A stretch of DNA of 64,000 nucleotides from Maricaulis sp. (GTDB taxonomy: Bacteria; Pseudomonadota; Alphaproteobacteria; Caulobacterales; Maricaulaceae). The notes under the pieces were generated by a model, which saw only the letters and a list, made by a program, of their open reading frames with translations, did no database searches and was not told the origin of the DNA. The first letter of the stretch is position 1. Every line of letters begins with the position of its first letter. The DNA lies in assembly GCF_030149515.1 (NCBI RefSeq), contig NZ_JASBRI010000022.1, forward strand, positions 186,001 through 250,000, read 5' to 3'. Position numbers and translations under genes: made by a program. Positions 54,303 to 63,504 of the stretch are shown here, piece by piece.

Positions 54303-54749
54303 ATGACCGGATTGCGCCGCCTTCTTCCCCTAACCGCGTTTGCGGCAGCCCTGTGCCTGACCGGCCCGGCCCTGGCCGGTGGAGGAGGCAGTCCCGCGCC
54401 CAGCGAGGACAGCCGCCACAGAACGCTGACCTCCTCGGAATCCTATGTCCCCATTTCCGCACTCACGGCGACCGTGCAGGCCAATCACCGGGCCCAGGGC
54501 CTGCTGCAGATAGAAGCCGGACTGGAAGTGCCCGACGCGCGACTGCGCAGGCGGGTGGAACAGTACATGCCGCGCCTTCGCAATGCCTGGGTGACCGCGC
54601 TGAGCGTCTATACCGGCGTCAATTACCGCTTCGGCGACGTTCCCGATGCCGACCGGATCGCGCAGGTCCTGCAGGAAGCGACCGATATCACGCTCGGTCA
54701 GGAAGGTGCGGAAATCCTGATCGGCATGATCATCATCCACCCCAACTGA
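54303..54749 (+). CDS. Hypothetical exported protein, possibly FliL-like
   Basis: A 148-residue exported protein with signal peptide (LLPLTAFAAALCLTGPALA-G). The mature part (LLQIEAGLEVPDARLRRRVEQYMPRLRNAWVTALSVY) has the alternating strand-helix pattern of FliL-type periplasmic domains, which bind the flagellar stator, but it lacks a membrane anchor beyond the signal and is not in a flagellar operon. The FliL idea is only a structural hunch. It starts 14 bases after the XRE gene. Confidence 0.65.
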   Translation: MTGLRRLLPLTAFAAALCLTGPALAGGGGSPAPSEDSRHRTLTSSESYVPISALTATVQANHRAQGLLQIEAGLEVPDARLRRRVEQYMPRLRNAWVTALSVYTGVNYRFGDVPDADRIAQVLQEATDITLGQEGAEILIGMIIIHPN

Positions 54750-54756
54750 TGGCGGA

Positions 54757-55035
54757 TTAGCCCGCGACGGCGTCCATGAAGGATGCCAGGTCGACATCCT
54801 TCTGCGTCACACCGCCGGCATCATGCGTGGCCAGGGTCACATCGACCTTGTTGTAGACATTGAACCATTCGGGATGGTGATCCATCTGGTCGGCCTTCAG
54901 CGCCACCCGGCTCATGAAACCCCAGGCGGCATTGAAATCTGCGAACTGGAAGGCCTTGCGAATTGCGTCGCGGCCCTCCACGGCCGACCAGCCGGACAAA
55001 CCGGCCACAGCAGCCTCGGCTCCGATGCGATCCAT
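54757..55035 (-). CDS. phhB: 4a-hydroxytetrahydrobiopterin dehydratase (PCD/DCoH)
   Basis: A 92-residue pterin-4a-carbinolamine dehydratase. [33 protein letters not shown] and [15 protein letters not shown] contain the conserved histidines (HHPEW and THDAGG). It recycles the pterin of aromatic amino-acid hydroxylases. It is convergent with the exported protein gene, with 7 bases between stops, and lies 21 bases downstream of bioB. Confidence 0.95.
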   Translation of the reverse strand: MDRIGAEAAVAGLSGWSAVEGRDAIRKAFQFADFNAAWGFMSRVALKADQMDHHPEWFNVYNKVDVTLATHDAGGVTQKDVDLASFMDAVAG

Positions 55036-55056
55036 ATCCTGGTCTCCCTTGATTGC

Positions 55057-56049
55057 CTATTCCGCCGCCGGAAGCGGCATCGGTTCGATGCCCAGCGTTT
55101 TGAACAGATCGAAATCCTCGCCTTCGTCCGGATTGGGCGTCGTCAGCAATTCCTCGCCCACGAAGATCGAATTCGCCCCGGCGAGGAAGCACAATGCCTG
55201 CAACTCCTGGCTCATGCCTTCGCGTCCGGCCGACAGGCGCACCATCGAACGCGGCATCAGGATGCGCGCCGTGGCAATGGTGCGCACGAACTCGATACCG
55301 TCCAGCGGCTCCGAATCGCCCAGCGGCGTACCCGCAACCCCGACGAGGTGATTGATCGGCACGCTTTCCGGATGCGGATCCATGATCGCCAGCTCGGTCA
55401 GGAGACCGATGCGCGCGCCCTCGTCCTCGCCCATGCCGACAATGCCGCCCGTACAGACATGAATGCCCGCACCGCGCACCCGCGCCAGGGTATCCAGACG
55501 GTCCTGGTAGGTGCGTGTCGAGATAACGCGGCCATAGTCTTCCGGCGCGGTATCGAGATTGTGATTGTAATAATCCAGCCCCGCATCCCGCAGACGTTCG
55601 GCCTGGCCATCGTCCAGCATGCCGAGGGTAACGCATGTCTCCATGCCCAGCGCTTTCACGCCGGAAATCATGTCGCAGACCTTGTCCTCGTCGCGCGGCT
55701 TCAGTTCACGCCAGGCCGCACCCATGCAGAATCGTGTCGCACCGCCGGCCTTCGCCTTCTTTGCCGCCTCGAGCACCTCGTCCAGCGGCATCAGCTTGGA
55801 GGCCTTCAGGCCGGTATCGAAATGGGCCGACTGGTTGCAATAGCCACAATCCTCCGCACAGCCGCCGGTCTTGATCGACAGGAGCTGGCTGGTCTGGACC
55901 TGGTTGGCCGGATGGCATCTTCTGTGCACTGACTGCGCCGCAAAGATGAGATCGTTGAAGGGGGCACGGTAGATCCGGGCCGCATCCTCGCGGGTCCAGT
56001 CATTGCGCGGCTGTGCCAGAAGGTCGATATCGCTCAGCAAAAAGGTCAT
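55057..56049 (-). CDS. bioB: Biotin synthase
   Basis: A 330-residue radical SAM enzyme that inserts sulfur into dethiobiotin. The [4Fe-4S] cysteines are C64, C68 and C71 in [39 protein letters not shown]-like ([12 protein letters not shown]) and [17 protein letters not shown] follow. The start [15 protein letters not shown] at 56049 is normal; the long upstream extension is antisense to the VanZ-like gene. No other biotin genes are nearby. Confidence 0.96.
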   Translation of the reverse strand: MTFLLSDIDLLAQPRNDWTREDAARIYRAPFNDLIFAAQSVHRRCHPANQVQTSQLLSIKTGGCAEDCGYCNQSAHFDTGLKASKLMPLDEVLEAAKKAKAGGATRFCMGAAWRELKPRDEDKVCDMISGVKALGMETCVTLGMLDDGQAERLRDAGLDYYNHNLDTAPEDYGRVISTRTYQDRLDTLARVRGAGIHVCTGGIVGMGEDEGARIGLLTELAIMDPHPESVPINHLVGVAGTPLGDSEPLDGIEFVRTIATARILMPRSMVRLSAGREGMSQELQALCFLAGANSIFVGEELLTTPNPDEGEDFDLFKTLGIEPMPLPAAE

Positions 56050-56068
56050 GGAAGGTCTGTCCCGGAAA

Positions 56069-56455
56069 ATGACAACGGAACCTAGAAACGCGAGCGCCGC
56101 ACGTCCAGACATGACACTGCGTTGGGCTGGCCGCATTCTGTTCGTTGCCGCGATCATTGTCATCACCGACCTGGCGCTGCAGCCGGGCCATGCCATGCCA
56201 GCCACGCTTCTGGGCTCGGACAAGCTGGAACATCTCGCGGCCTTTGCCGTGCTGACGGTGCTGGCTCATATCGCCTGGCCCGGTGTCAGCCGCTGGTTCA
56301 CGGTTCCCATCCTGGTGCTTTACGGGATCGGAATCGAACTGGCCCAGGCGTCTCTGACGGTCGGCCGGACCGCCTCGCTCGCCGATCTCGGCGCCGACAC
56401 GCTGGGCATTCTGGTCGGACTGGGCCTTCTCTCCCTCGTCCGGCCGGGGCGCTGA
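56069..56455 (+). CDS. VanZ-like membrane protein
   Basis: A 128-residue protein with four hydrophobic segments ([70 protein letters not shown]). [13 protein letters not shown] and [26 protein letters not shown] match the VanZ pattern (DKxxHF..., ...EF.Q...R...DxxxN). The start could also be 56111. Divergent from bioB by 19 bases. VanZ proteins are envelope proteins whose role outside teicoplanin resistance is unknown. Confidence 0.82.
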   Translation: MTTEPRNASAARPDMTLRWAGRILFVAAIIVITDLALQPGHAMPATLLGSDKLEHLAAFAVLTVLAHIAWPGVSRWFTVPILVLYGIGIELAQASLTVGRTASLADLGADTLGILVGLGLLSLVRPGR

Positions 56456-56459
56456 GCGG

Positions 56460-56485
56460 GCAGGTCCCGCCAAAGCGGGACCTGC
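56460..56485. terminator. Hairpin between convergent VanZ-like and AGCS genes
   Basis: GCAGGTCCCGC / GCGGGACCTGC with a CAAA loop, 4 bases after the VanZ-like stop and 11 bases from the AGCS stop. No T-tract, so partial terminator only. Confidence 0.6.
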
Positions 56486-56496
56486 ATCATTCGGCA

Positions 56497-57969
56497 TCAG
56501 GACGCGCGATCTGCTCCGGTCTTCGCCTCGGCCTCCCGCTTTTCGAAATAGTCCCGGGTCATCTTGAAGATGACGGGCGAAAGCACGAGCAAGGCGATGA
56601 GGTTGGGCGCCGCCATCATCCCGGTCAGCGTGTCCGTGGTCAGCCAGACTGTATTCATCAGCGCGGTGACATTGTCGCCCGCATAGAGCAGGCCGGTAAC
56701 GAACAGCATCATGGCGATCCAGGCATAGCGGAACGGCATGATGATCTTCTCGCCGAAGAGATATTCGGCACAGCGTTCGCCGTAGTATGACCATCCCAGA
56801 ATAGTTGTGAAGGCGAACAGCGCCAGCGCCACCGTGACGAAATGGTCGCCAAAGCCCGGCAGGGCTTCGGCGAAAGCCGCCGACGTGATGCGGGCACCCG
56901 TGTCGCAGACCTCCGGGGTGATACCGCTCTGGGCGATCAGGAAGGCATTGCATTCCTCCGGGATAACGCCCGAGGTGAGGATGGCCAGGCCGGTGATCGA
57001 ACACACCATGATCGTATCGATGAAAGTACCCAGCATGGCGATGATGCCCTGGTCCACCGGATCATTGTTCTGCGCGGCCGCGTGCGCGATCGGGGCGGAA
57101 CCCTGGCCAGCCTCGTTGGAGAAGATGCCCCTGGCGACACCGCGCTGCATTGCCAGCATCAGCATGGCACCGGTAAAGCCGCCGGCGGCGGCGTCAAACC
57201 CGAGCGCATTGGAGAAGATGCGGACAAGGGCATGCGGCACGGCATCGTAGTTGATCGCCACCACGCTAAGACCCAGCGCGATATAGATCAGCGCCATGGC
57301 GGGAACGACCTTTTCGGCGACGCTGGCGATGCGCTTGATGCCGCCCAGAATCACCATGCCCGCCAGCAGGGCCAGCAGCCCGCCGGTGACGTAGTAGTCG
57401 ACGCCATAGGTCTCATTGACCGTACGCACGACTTCCGCCGTCTGGATCGCATTGCCGGTGCCAAGCCCCGCCATCACGCCGAAGAAGGCGAACACGCCGC
57501 CCAGCCAGATCCAGCGTTTCCCCATACCGTTCTTGATGTAGTACATCGGCCCGCCGACCCGCTGTCCGGTCTCGTCGACCTCGCGGTATTTCACAGCCAG
57601 CACGCCTTCGGAAAATTTCGTGGCCATGCCGACAAGGGCGGTCATCCACATCCAGAACAGCGCGCCGGGACCGCCGATCGCGATCGCCACAGCGACGCCC
57701 GCGATATTGCCGGTGCCGATGGTCGAAGACAGCGCAGTCATCAGGGCGGCAAAGGGGGTGACTTCACCGTCGCCCTCGGATTTGCGTCCCTTCATCAGCT
57801 CGCCGAAGGCAAAGCCGATCTTGCGCAGGGGCATGAAACGCAACCCGATCGTCAGGTAGAGCCCTGTCCCCAGCAGGAGGACCAGCATGGGCGGCCCCCA
57901 GACGAAACCGTTTACGGTCCCAATCCCGTTGGACACCACTTCGCCAATAGACGCCGAACTTGCACTCAT
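56497..57969 (-). CDS. Alanine/glycine:cation symporter (AGCS family), copy 1
   Basis: A 490-residue transporter with about ten membrane helices. AALMTALSSTIGTGNIAGVAVAIAIGGPGALFWMW is the AGCS signature; GVARGIFSNEAGQGSAPIAHAAA is the second signature block, and GWSYYGERCAEYLFG lies near the C-terminus. It imports small neutral amino acids with sodium. The start at 57969 has GGGGATGAG; an ATG 6 bases earlier is too close to that site. The frame upstream is not conserved. Confidence 0.95.
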   Translation of the reverse strand: MSASSASIGEVVSNGIGTVNGFVWGPPMLVLLLGTGLYLTIGLRFMPLRKIGFAFGELMKGRKSEGDGEVTPFAALMTALSSTIGTGNIAGVAVAIAIGGPGALFWMWMTALVGMATKFSEGVLAVKYREVDETGQRVGGPMYYIKNGMGKRWIWLGGVFAFFGVMAGLGTGNAIQTAEVVRTVNETYGVDYYVTGGLLALLAGMVILGGIKRIASVAEKVVPAMALIYIALGLSVVAINYDAVPHALVRIFSNALGFDAAAGGFTGAMLMLAMQRGVARGIFSNEAGQGSAPIAHAAAQNNDPVDQGIIAMLGTFIDTIMVCSITGLAILTSGVIPEECNAFLIAQSGITPEVCDTGARITSAAFAEALPGFGDHFVTVALALFAFTTILGWSYYGERCAEYLFGEKIIMPFRYAWIAMMLFVTGLLYAGDNVTALMNTVWLTTDTLTGMMAAPNLIALLVLSPVIFKMTRDYFEKREAEAKTGADRAS

Positions 57970-58082
57970 ACTCATCCCCGGTTGGTTAGGTGGGCGCACA
58001 TTATGAACTCGACTCCGCCTCTCCAAGGTCTGCACGCGGCTCTTTCGCAGTAATCACGGCGCTCAGTGCCTGCCTGGAACGC

Positions 58083-58108
58083 AAAAGGCCCCGCCGGAGC
58101 GGGGCCTT
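58083..58108 (-). terminator. Terminator after AGCS copy 2
   Basis: AAGGCCCCGC / GCGGGGCCTT with a CGGA loop; the minus strand continues with TT and a short T-rich stretch. It separates the two AGCS genes, which therefore have separate transcripts. Confidence 0.85.
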
Positions 58109-58131
58109 AAGGTCTTCGGACGGGCCGGCGT

Positions 58132-59664
58132 CTATTCGCCGTCGCCGGGCTTGTCTTCGCCAGTGGAGACCGCAACGATTTCCTCGGCAGGCGTTTCGTC
58201 GGTTCCCCAGTCGTCGCCAGCCCAGTTGGGCGGCAATTCCCCGGTTGTGTCGAACCGCTTGGTCATCGCCACGACGACGCCGGACAACAGGAGCAGGGAT
58301 ATCACGTTCGGGATCAGCATTACCGAATTGGCGATGTCGCCGAAACGCCATAGTCCGTCCACATTCAGTATCAGCGTACCCACGAAGGCGACCAGCACCC
58401 ACGCATAGCGGAAGGGTTTCGCCACCCAGTCGCCGGCGATGTAGGTGATGCACTGCTCGGCATAATAGGACCAGCCTATGATCGTGGTGAAGGCGAACAG
58501 CGCCTGCGCGGCCAGGATCACCCAGGCCCCGCCGAACATGCCCGCCGAATAGGCAGCGGTGGTTACGGCGGAGGCTTCCAGTTCGGTCGACATCCAGGCA
58601 TAGGGCACAGGACCGCCCTCGCTCGGGAAGGAGCCTTCCACGACCAGGATGACCAGCGCCGTCATCGTGCAGATCACCATCGTGTCGATGAACACGCCCA
58701 GCATGGCGATCTCACCCTGCTTGACCGGATTCTTCGTCTGCGCCGCGGCGTGCGCGATCGGAGCAGAGCCCTGACCGGCCTCGTTGGAGAAGAGACCGCG
58801 GGCCACACCGGCGCGGATCGCGGCCAGGACGCCATAGCCGGCCAGCCCGCCGGCGGCCTGTTCAAGCCCGAAGGCATGCGAGAAGATCGTCGCGAACGCC
58901 CCCGGAACATGTTCGATATGGGTGACCAGGACAAACAGGGCCGCCGCCACATAGGCCAGCGCCATGAAGGGAATGATCTTGCCGGCCACACTGCCGATCG
59001 ACTTGATTCCGCCGATAATGACGAGGAAGACCAGAGCTGCCAGGACCACACCGACCGCCCAGTTCGGAATGGCAAGCCCCAGCGAGGTACCGGCCTCAAG
59101 CGCGCTCTGCGTGACGGAATTGGCCTGGATCATGCCGCCGGTGGCAATCGCGGAGAACACCGTACCGGCGCAGAAGAGGAAGGCCAGCCAGCCCCAGTGC
59201 TTGCCCAGCCCGTTCTTGATCGAATACATCGGCCCGCCATGAAAATGCCCGTCGGGATGGCGTTCCCGGAAGCGCACGGCGAGGCTGGATTCGGCATAGG
59301 CAGCCGCCATGCCGAAGATCGCCGTGACCCACATCCAGAAGATGGCGCCGGGCCCGCCCAGCGTGATCGCCGTGGCGACGCCGGCGAGATTGCCCGTGCC
59401 GACCTGGCCGGACAGCGCGGTGGACAGGGCCTGCCAGGGCGTGATCTCGCCCTCGCCGGACCCTTTGCGACCGCCCCAGAGTTCGCCAAAGGCGGGCCCC
59501 AGGCGGCGCAGCGGGCGGAAGCCCAGCCGCAGCATGAAGTAGAGGCCGGTGCCCAGGAGCATGTAAGTGATGGGCCCGGACATCGGGACGATGCGGGTCC
59601 CGTTCCATTCGCCCCCCCACAGGAAGTCGCTGACCGTAAAGATCAGGTCGAATACAGCGTCCAT
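58132..59664 (-). CDS. Alanine/glycine:cation symporter (AGCS family), copy 2
   Basis: A 510-residue AGCS transporter adjacent to a second one on the same strand. STALSGQVGTGNLAGVATAITLGGPGAIFWMW is the signature; GVARGLFSNEAGQGSAPIAHAAA is identical in core to copy 1. The rest is clearly diverged (for example the loop FPSEGGPVPYAWMSTEL), so this is an old duplication or two recruited relatives. The start at 59664 has GGGGAG six bases upstream. Substrate preference unknown. Confidence 0.95.
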   Translation of the reverse strand: MDAVFDLIFTVSDFLWGGEWNGTRIVPMSGPITYMLLGTGLYFMLRLGFRPLRRLGPAFGELWGGRKGSGEGEITPWQALSTALSGQVGTGNLAGVATAITLGGPGAIFWMWVTAIFGMAAAYAESSLAVRFRERHPDGHFHGGPMYSIKNGLGKHWGWLAFLFCAGTVFSAIATGGMIQANSVTQSALEAGTSLGLAIPNWAVGVVLAALVFLVIIGGIKSIGSVAGKIIPFMALAYVAAALFVLVTHIEHVPGAFATIFSHAFGLEQAAGGLAGYGVLAAIRAGVARGLFSNEAGQGSAPIAHAAAQTKNPVKQGEIAMLGVFIDTMVICTMTALVILVVEGSFPSEGGPVPYAWMSTELEASAVTTAAYSAGMFGGAWVILAAQALFAFTTIIGWSYYAEQCITYIAGDWVAKPFRYAWVLVAFVGTLILNVDGLWRFGDIANSVMLIPNVISLLLLSGVVVAMTKRFDTTGELPPNWAGDDWGTDETPAEEIVAVSTGEDKPGDGE

Positions 59665-59698
59665 AATTCTCCCCACGCGCTGTTGTCAGGCCGACACC

Positions 59699-59914
59699 TT
59701 AGTTAGGCGCCGGGGCCGATGGGAAGCCTTTTCTGGATAAAGCCTGCATGACGCGACGAGTGTGCGCATACGGAGCGATGAACGCCCATTCCTCCGGTCC
59801 CGACATCTCGATGGCGAAGATGCCCCGGACCCGGTCGTCATCCGGCATGCCGCGCAGCGCCGGGTCGGCGCGGCGATGCCAGGCCGGCCAGAACGAGATT
59901 TCCGGTCGTCGCAT
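59699..59914 (-). CDS. Small hypothetical protein
   Basis: A 71-residue ORF, MRRPEISFWPAWHRRADPAL at the start and EEWAFIAPYAHTRRVMQALSRKGF at the end, with protein-like composition. A longer start at 59977 would overlap the upstream gene by 17 bases. It begins 46 bases after the FemAB/GNAT-like gene stop and probably shares its transcript. I do not recognise a family. Confidence 0.6.
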   Translation of the reverse strand: MRRPEISFWPAWHRRADPALRGMPDDDRVRGIFAIEMSGPEEWAFIAPYAHTRRVMQALSRKGFPSAPAPN

Positions 59915-59960
59915 CGCTCGCGCTTTGACCCTGGATATCTGGCACCGTGGCCGGGCAAGC

Positions 59961-60869
59961 TCAGAAATAGCTGCCACCCAGTGTCACCACGCGGCCGCCG
60001 GTCCCGATCTTGAAGCGGGCGATCCCCGCACCGGACGCCGTGTTCACCCCGCCCAGGTCCAGCTGGACGATACCCCGGGCCTGCAGCGCCTCGATCGCCG
60101 ACCAGAGCAGGAGATTGTGGGCACCGTCGCGGCGCCCCGTCTCGTCGGCCCAGCCCATGTGATACGTCGCCGCCCGGCCGTGAATCAGGAACAGCATCGC
60201 CGCCGTCTTTGACCGGCCCTTGTCGGCCCGCAGGATCAACAGGCTGGACCGCTCGCCCTTGGCTTCGGCATAAGCCGGAACCAGGGCAGCCGGTGCCGCA
60301 CGATAACCGCGCTCGGTGCGCTGCCCCTCCTCGGTTTCCAGCAACCAGCGGTATTGCGCCGGCTTGGTACCGGCCTGCTGGACCTTCAGACCGGACTTTT
60401 CCGCCGCCTTGAGCCGGTTGCGCCACTTGCCGTCCAGTCCGGCACGAAGCGCCTCGGCGCTTTGGGTGAGATCCAGGAGCACCGTGGAATAGCCCGTCAT
60501 CACCCGGCTCATCCTGCCGGCGCCTGCCGGCGCGGTCTCGTCAGGCGTAAACACGGTAATCCGAGGCCAGGACAGGCCAAGACCGCGCTTGAGCGCCCTG
60601 TAGGATTCGGCCTTCGCATCCGGCCCCACATTTTCCAGCCAGACCGGTCCGCGCGTACAGGCTGCCATATGCACGACCCCGCCAATCCGGCGCGTGGTGA
60701 ACTGGGCAAGGCCGACAAGCGTATCGCCATCAAGGATGCCGGCACGGCAGACTTGCGCACCCAGTGCAACGAGGGCATCCCCATAACACCAGTCCTGCTG
60801 CACAGCCGCGGGCCGGTCCATCAGGGCGAGGTCCCAGGCCGGACGGTGTATATCCAGGTCGAGTTTCAT
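59961..60869 (-). CDS. FemAB/GNAT-like acyltransferase
   Basis: A 302-residue protein with two GNAT-like halves typical of FemAB-related enzymes: LVGLAQFTTRRIGGVVHMAACTRGPVWLENVG in the first and ALRAGLDGKWRNRLKAAEKSGLKVQQ, TAAMLFLIHGRAATYHMGWADETGRRDGAHNLLLWSAIEALQARGIVQLDLGGVN in the second. FemAB enzymes add amino acids from aminoacyl-tRNA to peptidoglycan or other acceptors; related proteins act in lipid or polysaccharide synthesis. The real substrate is unknown. Confidence 0.82.
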   Translation of the reverse strand: MKLDLDIHRPAWDLALMDRPAAVQQDWCYGDALVALGAQVCRAGILDGDTLVGLAQFTTRRIGGVVHMAACTRGPVWLENVGPDAKAESYRALKRGLGLSWPRITVFTPDETAPAGAGRMSRVMTGYSTVLLDLTQSAEALRAGLDGKWRNRLKAAEKSGLKVQQAGTKPAQYRWLLETEEGQRTERGYRAAPAALVPAYAEAKGERSSLLILRADKGRSKTAAMLFLIHGRAATYHMGWADETGRRDGAHNLLLWSAIEALQARGIVQLDLGGVNTASGAGIARFKIGTGGRVVTLGGSYF

Positions 60870-60963
60870 CCTCGAAAGGGTTAGGGATGAGATCGCGTCA
60901 AGTCGAGACTGCCTGAGCAGAACGGAGACTGTCTGCGTGTTCGCGAGAAAGACCCGGACCGTG

Positions 60964-61119
60964 ATGGGTTACCGTATCCCGGAACCCCGACCCACCCTGG
61001 CGGCCGTGTGGCTGGCCATTCTCTATGTCGGCATCCCCCTGTTGGTGGTAACCGGGCTTTTGGATCTCGCCATGCAGCTTGTTTTCGGGATCTGTACCGG
61101 ATTGTGGTGCCTGGCCTGA
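60964..61119 (+). CDS. Small single-helix membrane protein
   Basis: A 51-residue ORF (60 if the GTG at 60937 is used) beginning MGYRIPEPRPTLAAVWLAIL with one long hydrophobic segment of about 35 residues (LAAVWLAILYVGIPLLVVTGLLDLA). Divergent from the FemAB-like gene. Weak ribosome-binding signal. It could be a real small membrane protein but the evidence is thin. Confidence 0.45.
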   Translation: MGYRIPEPRPTLAAVWLAILYVGIPLLVVTGLLDLAMQLVFGICTGLWCLA

Positions 61120-61491
61120 ACCGGCCTGTAATATTCTATTCAGGCTCGGATCTCCGCCCCTCAAATCACCCTGCCCGGCCCGAGACACGCCGAACTTTCC
61201 ACCCGGTTTTTCGAAAAAACCACCCCGAATCCACCCAAAGCCGGATTGACGGGCCCTCACTGCCCAAACGCCAACCTCTTGTTTTTCATGCTGCATATCG
61301 GGCGCACAAAGAGTGCGGCGCGGGCGGCGCCGGTGCGCTAACACAACTCTTTTCACGATATGAATCGCACATACAAAGTTTATTAGCTTTGTCAAGTTAT
61401 ATTTCACAGTATCGCCCCGCAGAAAGACCGCGAACAGGACGAATTCCGGCAGCGGAGCGCTCGTGTGGAAACAGTGAGTGGGGGCCAAGAA
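61120..61491. other. Non-coding upstream region of the flagellin gene
   Basis: A 372-base gap. From about 61340 to 61420 it is markedly AT-rich for this genome and contains a small inverted repeat ACAAAG-N8-CTTTGT at 61373-61392, probably the flagellin promoter and control region. No sigma-54 GG-N10-GC element is clear. Candidate ORFs in it look antisense or random. Confidence 0.5.
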
Positions 61492-62316
61492 ATGGCAACG
61501 ATCAACACCAATGCCGGCGCCATGATGGCGCTGCAAACGCTGAACCAGACCAATCGCGATCTGGAACAGGTCCAGAGCCGCATCAATACCGGACTCGCCG
61601 TTGCATCGGCGAAAGACAATGGCGGCGTCTACGCCATCGCCCAGAAGATGCGCTCCGACGTCAATGGCTATGCTGCGGTCAGCGGATCGCTGGATCTGGC
61701 AACCTCGACGGTCGATGTCGCCCTGGCCGGCGGCGAGGCCATTTCGGATCTTCTGGTCGAAATGAAGGAAAAGGCGCTGGCCGCGTCTGACACGTCACTC
61801 GACACCGCTTCGCGCAGTGCTCTCAACGAGGATTTCAAGGCCCTTCGCGACCAGATCGCCAAGATCGTCGAAACCGCAGAATTCAACGGAACCAATCTGA
61901 TCAACAACAGCGTGACGTCGATCAGCGCCCTGGCCAATGCCGACGGCACGTCGTCCATCGTCATCTCGGACGAGAACCTGTCGCTGGGCGGTGCGGTGGT
62001 GACCCTGTCGGCGACCGCTTCCTTCAGCTCGGCCGGGGATGCCTCTTCGGTAACCACGACCATCGAGACGTCGCTGGACAATCTCAACGCTTCGCTCGCC
62101 CGCCTGGGCACGGCGTCCAAGGCGCTCGGCGTGCACCAGTCCTTCATCGGCAAGCTGTCCGACGCCCTTGAGGTGGGGATCGGCAATCTGGTCGACGCGG
62201 ACCTGGCGAAGGAAAGCGCCCGCCTGCAATCGCTGCAGGTCAAGCAACAACTCGGCGTCCAGGCGCTCTCCATCGCCAACGCCGCACCGGCAACCATACT
62301 CGGCTACTTCATCTAG
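61492..62316 (+). CDS. Flagellin
   Basis: A 274-residue alphaproteobacterial flagellin. The N-terminal D0/D1 region is MATINTNAGAMMALQTLNQTN ... VQSRINTGLAVASAKDNGGVYAIAQ and the C-terminal one LVDADLAKESARLQSLQVKQQLGVQALSIANAAP. The central D2/D3 part is short, as in Caulobacter FljK-type proteins. It is exported through the flagellar type III apparatus, so no signal peptide is expected. It is monocistronic: an AT-rich leader upstream and a terminator 52 bases after the stop. No other flagellar gene is in the window. Confidence 0.95.
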   Translation: MATINTNAGAMMALQTLNQTNRDLEQVQSRINTGLAVASAKDNGGVYAIAQKMRSDVNGYAAVSGSLDLATSTVDVALAGGEAISDLLVEMKEKALAASDTSLDTASRSALNEDFKALRDQIAKIVETAEFNGTNLINNSVTSISALANADGTSSIVISDENLSLGGAVVTLSATASFSSAGDASSVTTTIETSLDNLNASLARLGTASKALGVHQSFIGKLSDALEVGIGNLVDADLAKESARLQSLQVKQQLGVQALSIANAAPATILGYFI

Positions 62317-62367
62317 CAGCCGGCAGGCGCAACACAAATCCAGTGCTGTCTGATTGAGGCACCAACT

Positions 62368-62398
62368 GAGGCGGCATCCCGATGCCGCCTCTTTTTTG
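62368..62398 (+). terminator. Rho-independent terminator after flagellin
   Basis: GAGGCGGCAT / ATGCCGCCTC with a CCCG loop followed by six T residues. Confidence 0.93.
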
Positions 62399-62600
62399 TC
62401 CGGCATCGCCAGGACCTGAAGGACCGGAAGACCCTCATGGCAGGGCTCGCAGGCACGGGTGCAGCGAACTGCCGTGAGATCAAGGAAATGGCGCGCACCG
62501 GAAGATCGCGTTCAAACCGAGCGCGTTCCATATGAGCATCGACCCCGACACCGACAGCGGCGGCGAACTCGGGTCGAGCGGAGCGGGAACAAGGTGAGAG

Positions 62601-62677
62601 TGGCGCACCCATCAGGATTCGAACCTGAGACCTCTGCCTTCGGAGGGCAGCGCTCTATCCAGCTGAGCTATGGGTGC
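62601..62677 (-). tRNA. tRNA-Arg(CCG)
   Basis: Minus-strand tRNA of 77 bases with encoded CCA: acceptor GCACCCA/TGGGTGC, D arm GCTCAGCTGGATAGAGC, anticodon loop CTCCGAA (anticodon CCG) on stem CTGCC/GGCAG, T arm TCAGG-TTCGAAT-CCTGA. Confidence 0.95.
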
Positions 62678-62738
62678 GCGAGAGGCGCACCCTTACCCGA
62701 AGCGGCCGCGGGGTGCAACGCGGTTGCGCTTGGCGAAT

Positions 62739-63137
62739 TCAGCCCCGCGGCGCACGCGCGCCACCCAGAACGCCGCGCAGGCCGATGATGACAAATCCGG
62801 CCAGCATGACACCGACCGCAATCCAGGGCGCCAGCGCCACGGGCGCGAACAGCCAGACCATCGAATAGCCGATACCGGCGAGCACCAGGGTCAGCGCGAA
62901 AAAGCGGCGGAAGGCTGCGTGGGCCGCCGTCCTGGCTTCCCCGTCACCGGCGCCCGGCAGGCGCTTGGCGGCCGGGTTCGAGAACACCGCCACGGTGAGA
63001 CCTATCAGAACCCCGACTATGCGGTCGGGCATGCCGGTCCCGATCCAGCCCTGCCGGTCGGCAAGCACTGCGGCCAGGGAGACCAGGATGAGGAAGGCGG
63101 CAAAGCCAAGCGCGAAACCGACATTTCGAGTGATCAT
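62739..63137 (-). CDS. Small integral membrane protein, coupled to an ArsR gene
   Basis: A 132-residue protein with four hydrophobic segments ([72 protein letters not shown]). Its ATG overlaps the ArsR stop (ATGA), so the two are co-translated. The pair resembles regulator/transmembrane gene pairs such as SdpR-SdpI in layout, but the sequence is not SdpI. Function unknown; it may be a transport or immunity protein controlled by the ArsR factor. Confidence 0.75.
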   Translation of the reverse strand: MITRNVGFALGFAAFLILVSLAAVLADRQGWIGTGMPDRIVGVLIGLTVAVFSNPAAKRLPGAGDGEARTAAHAAFRRFFALTLVLAGIGYSMVWLFAPVALAPWIAVGVMLAGFVIIGLRGVLGGARAPRG

Positions 63138-63421
63138 GATGGATCTCCGGGGTTTGCGTCCGAACCGAGGCCGAAAACACCGGCAAAGCCGAGCAAGGCC
63201 TCTTCGAGGACCGAAACATTGAGGTGGTAGAGGATCGACTTGCCCTGCCGTTCGGCCGTGATCAGGCCCGCCTCGCGCAGCACCGCGAAATGCGCCGACA
63301 TGGTCGGCTTGGAGACCGGGAAGGCCCCGGCCAGCTCGCCGGCGGATTTCGGCCCGCGCTTGAGTGCCTGGAGGACCTGGCGCCGGGTCGGATCGGCAAG
63401 GGCTTTGAAGACATCGCTCAT
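63134..63421 (-). CDS. ArsR-family winged-helix regulator
   Basis: A 95-residue ArsR-like regulator: FKALADPTRRQVLQALKRGPKSAGELAGAFPVSKPTMSAHFAVLREAGLITAERQGKSILYHLN. Metal-binding cysteines of the classic ArsR/SmtB type are absent, so it is probably a non-metal (SdpR-like) member. It heads a two-gene unit with the membrane protein. An AT-rich stretch with TTGTC and ATTAT lies just upstream and may hold its promoter and operator. Confidence 0.92.
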   Translation of the reverse strand: MSDVFKALADPTRRQVLQALKRGPKSAGELAGAFPVSKPTMSAHFAVLREAGLITAERQGKSILYHLNVSVLEEALLGFAGVFGLGSDANPGDPS

Positions 63422-63504
63422 AATTTAGACAATTAGCCAATTATCAAATTATTGTCAACAAAGAGACCCGGACATCATTGTCCGGGTCCAGGCAGGCGCC
63501 GCAG

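Noticed and set aside
54303-54749. A firm FliL call for the exported protein
   Set aside because: The resemblance is only a helix-strand pattern; there is no membrane anchor typical of FliL and no flagellar gene beside it.
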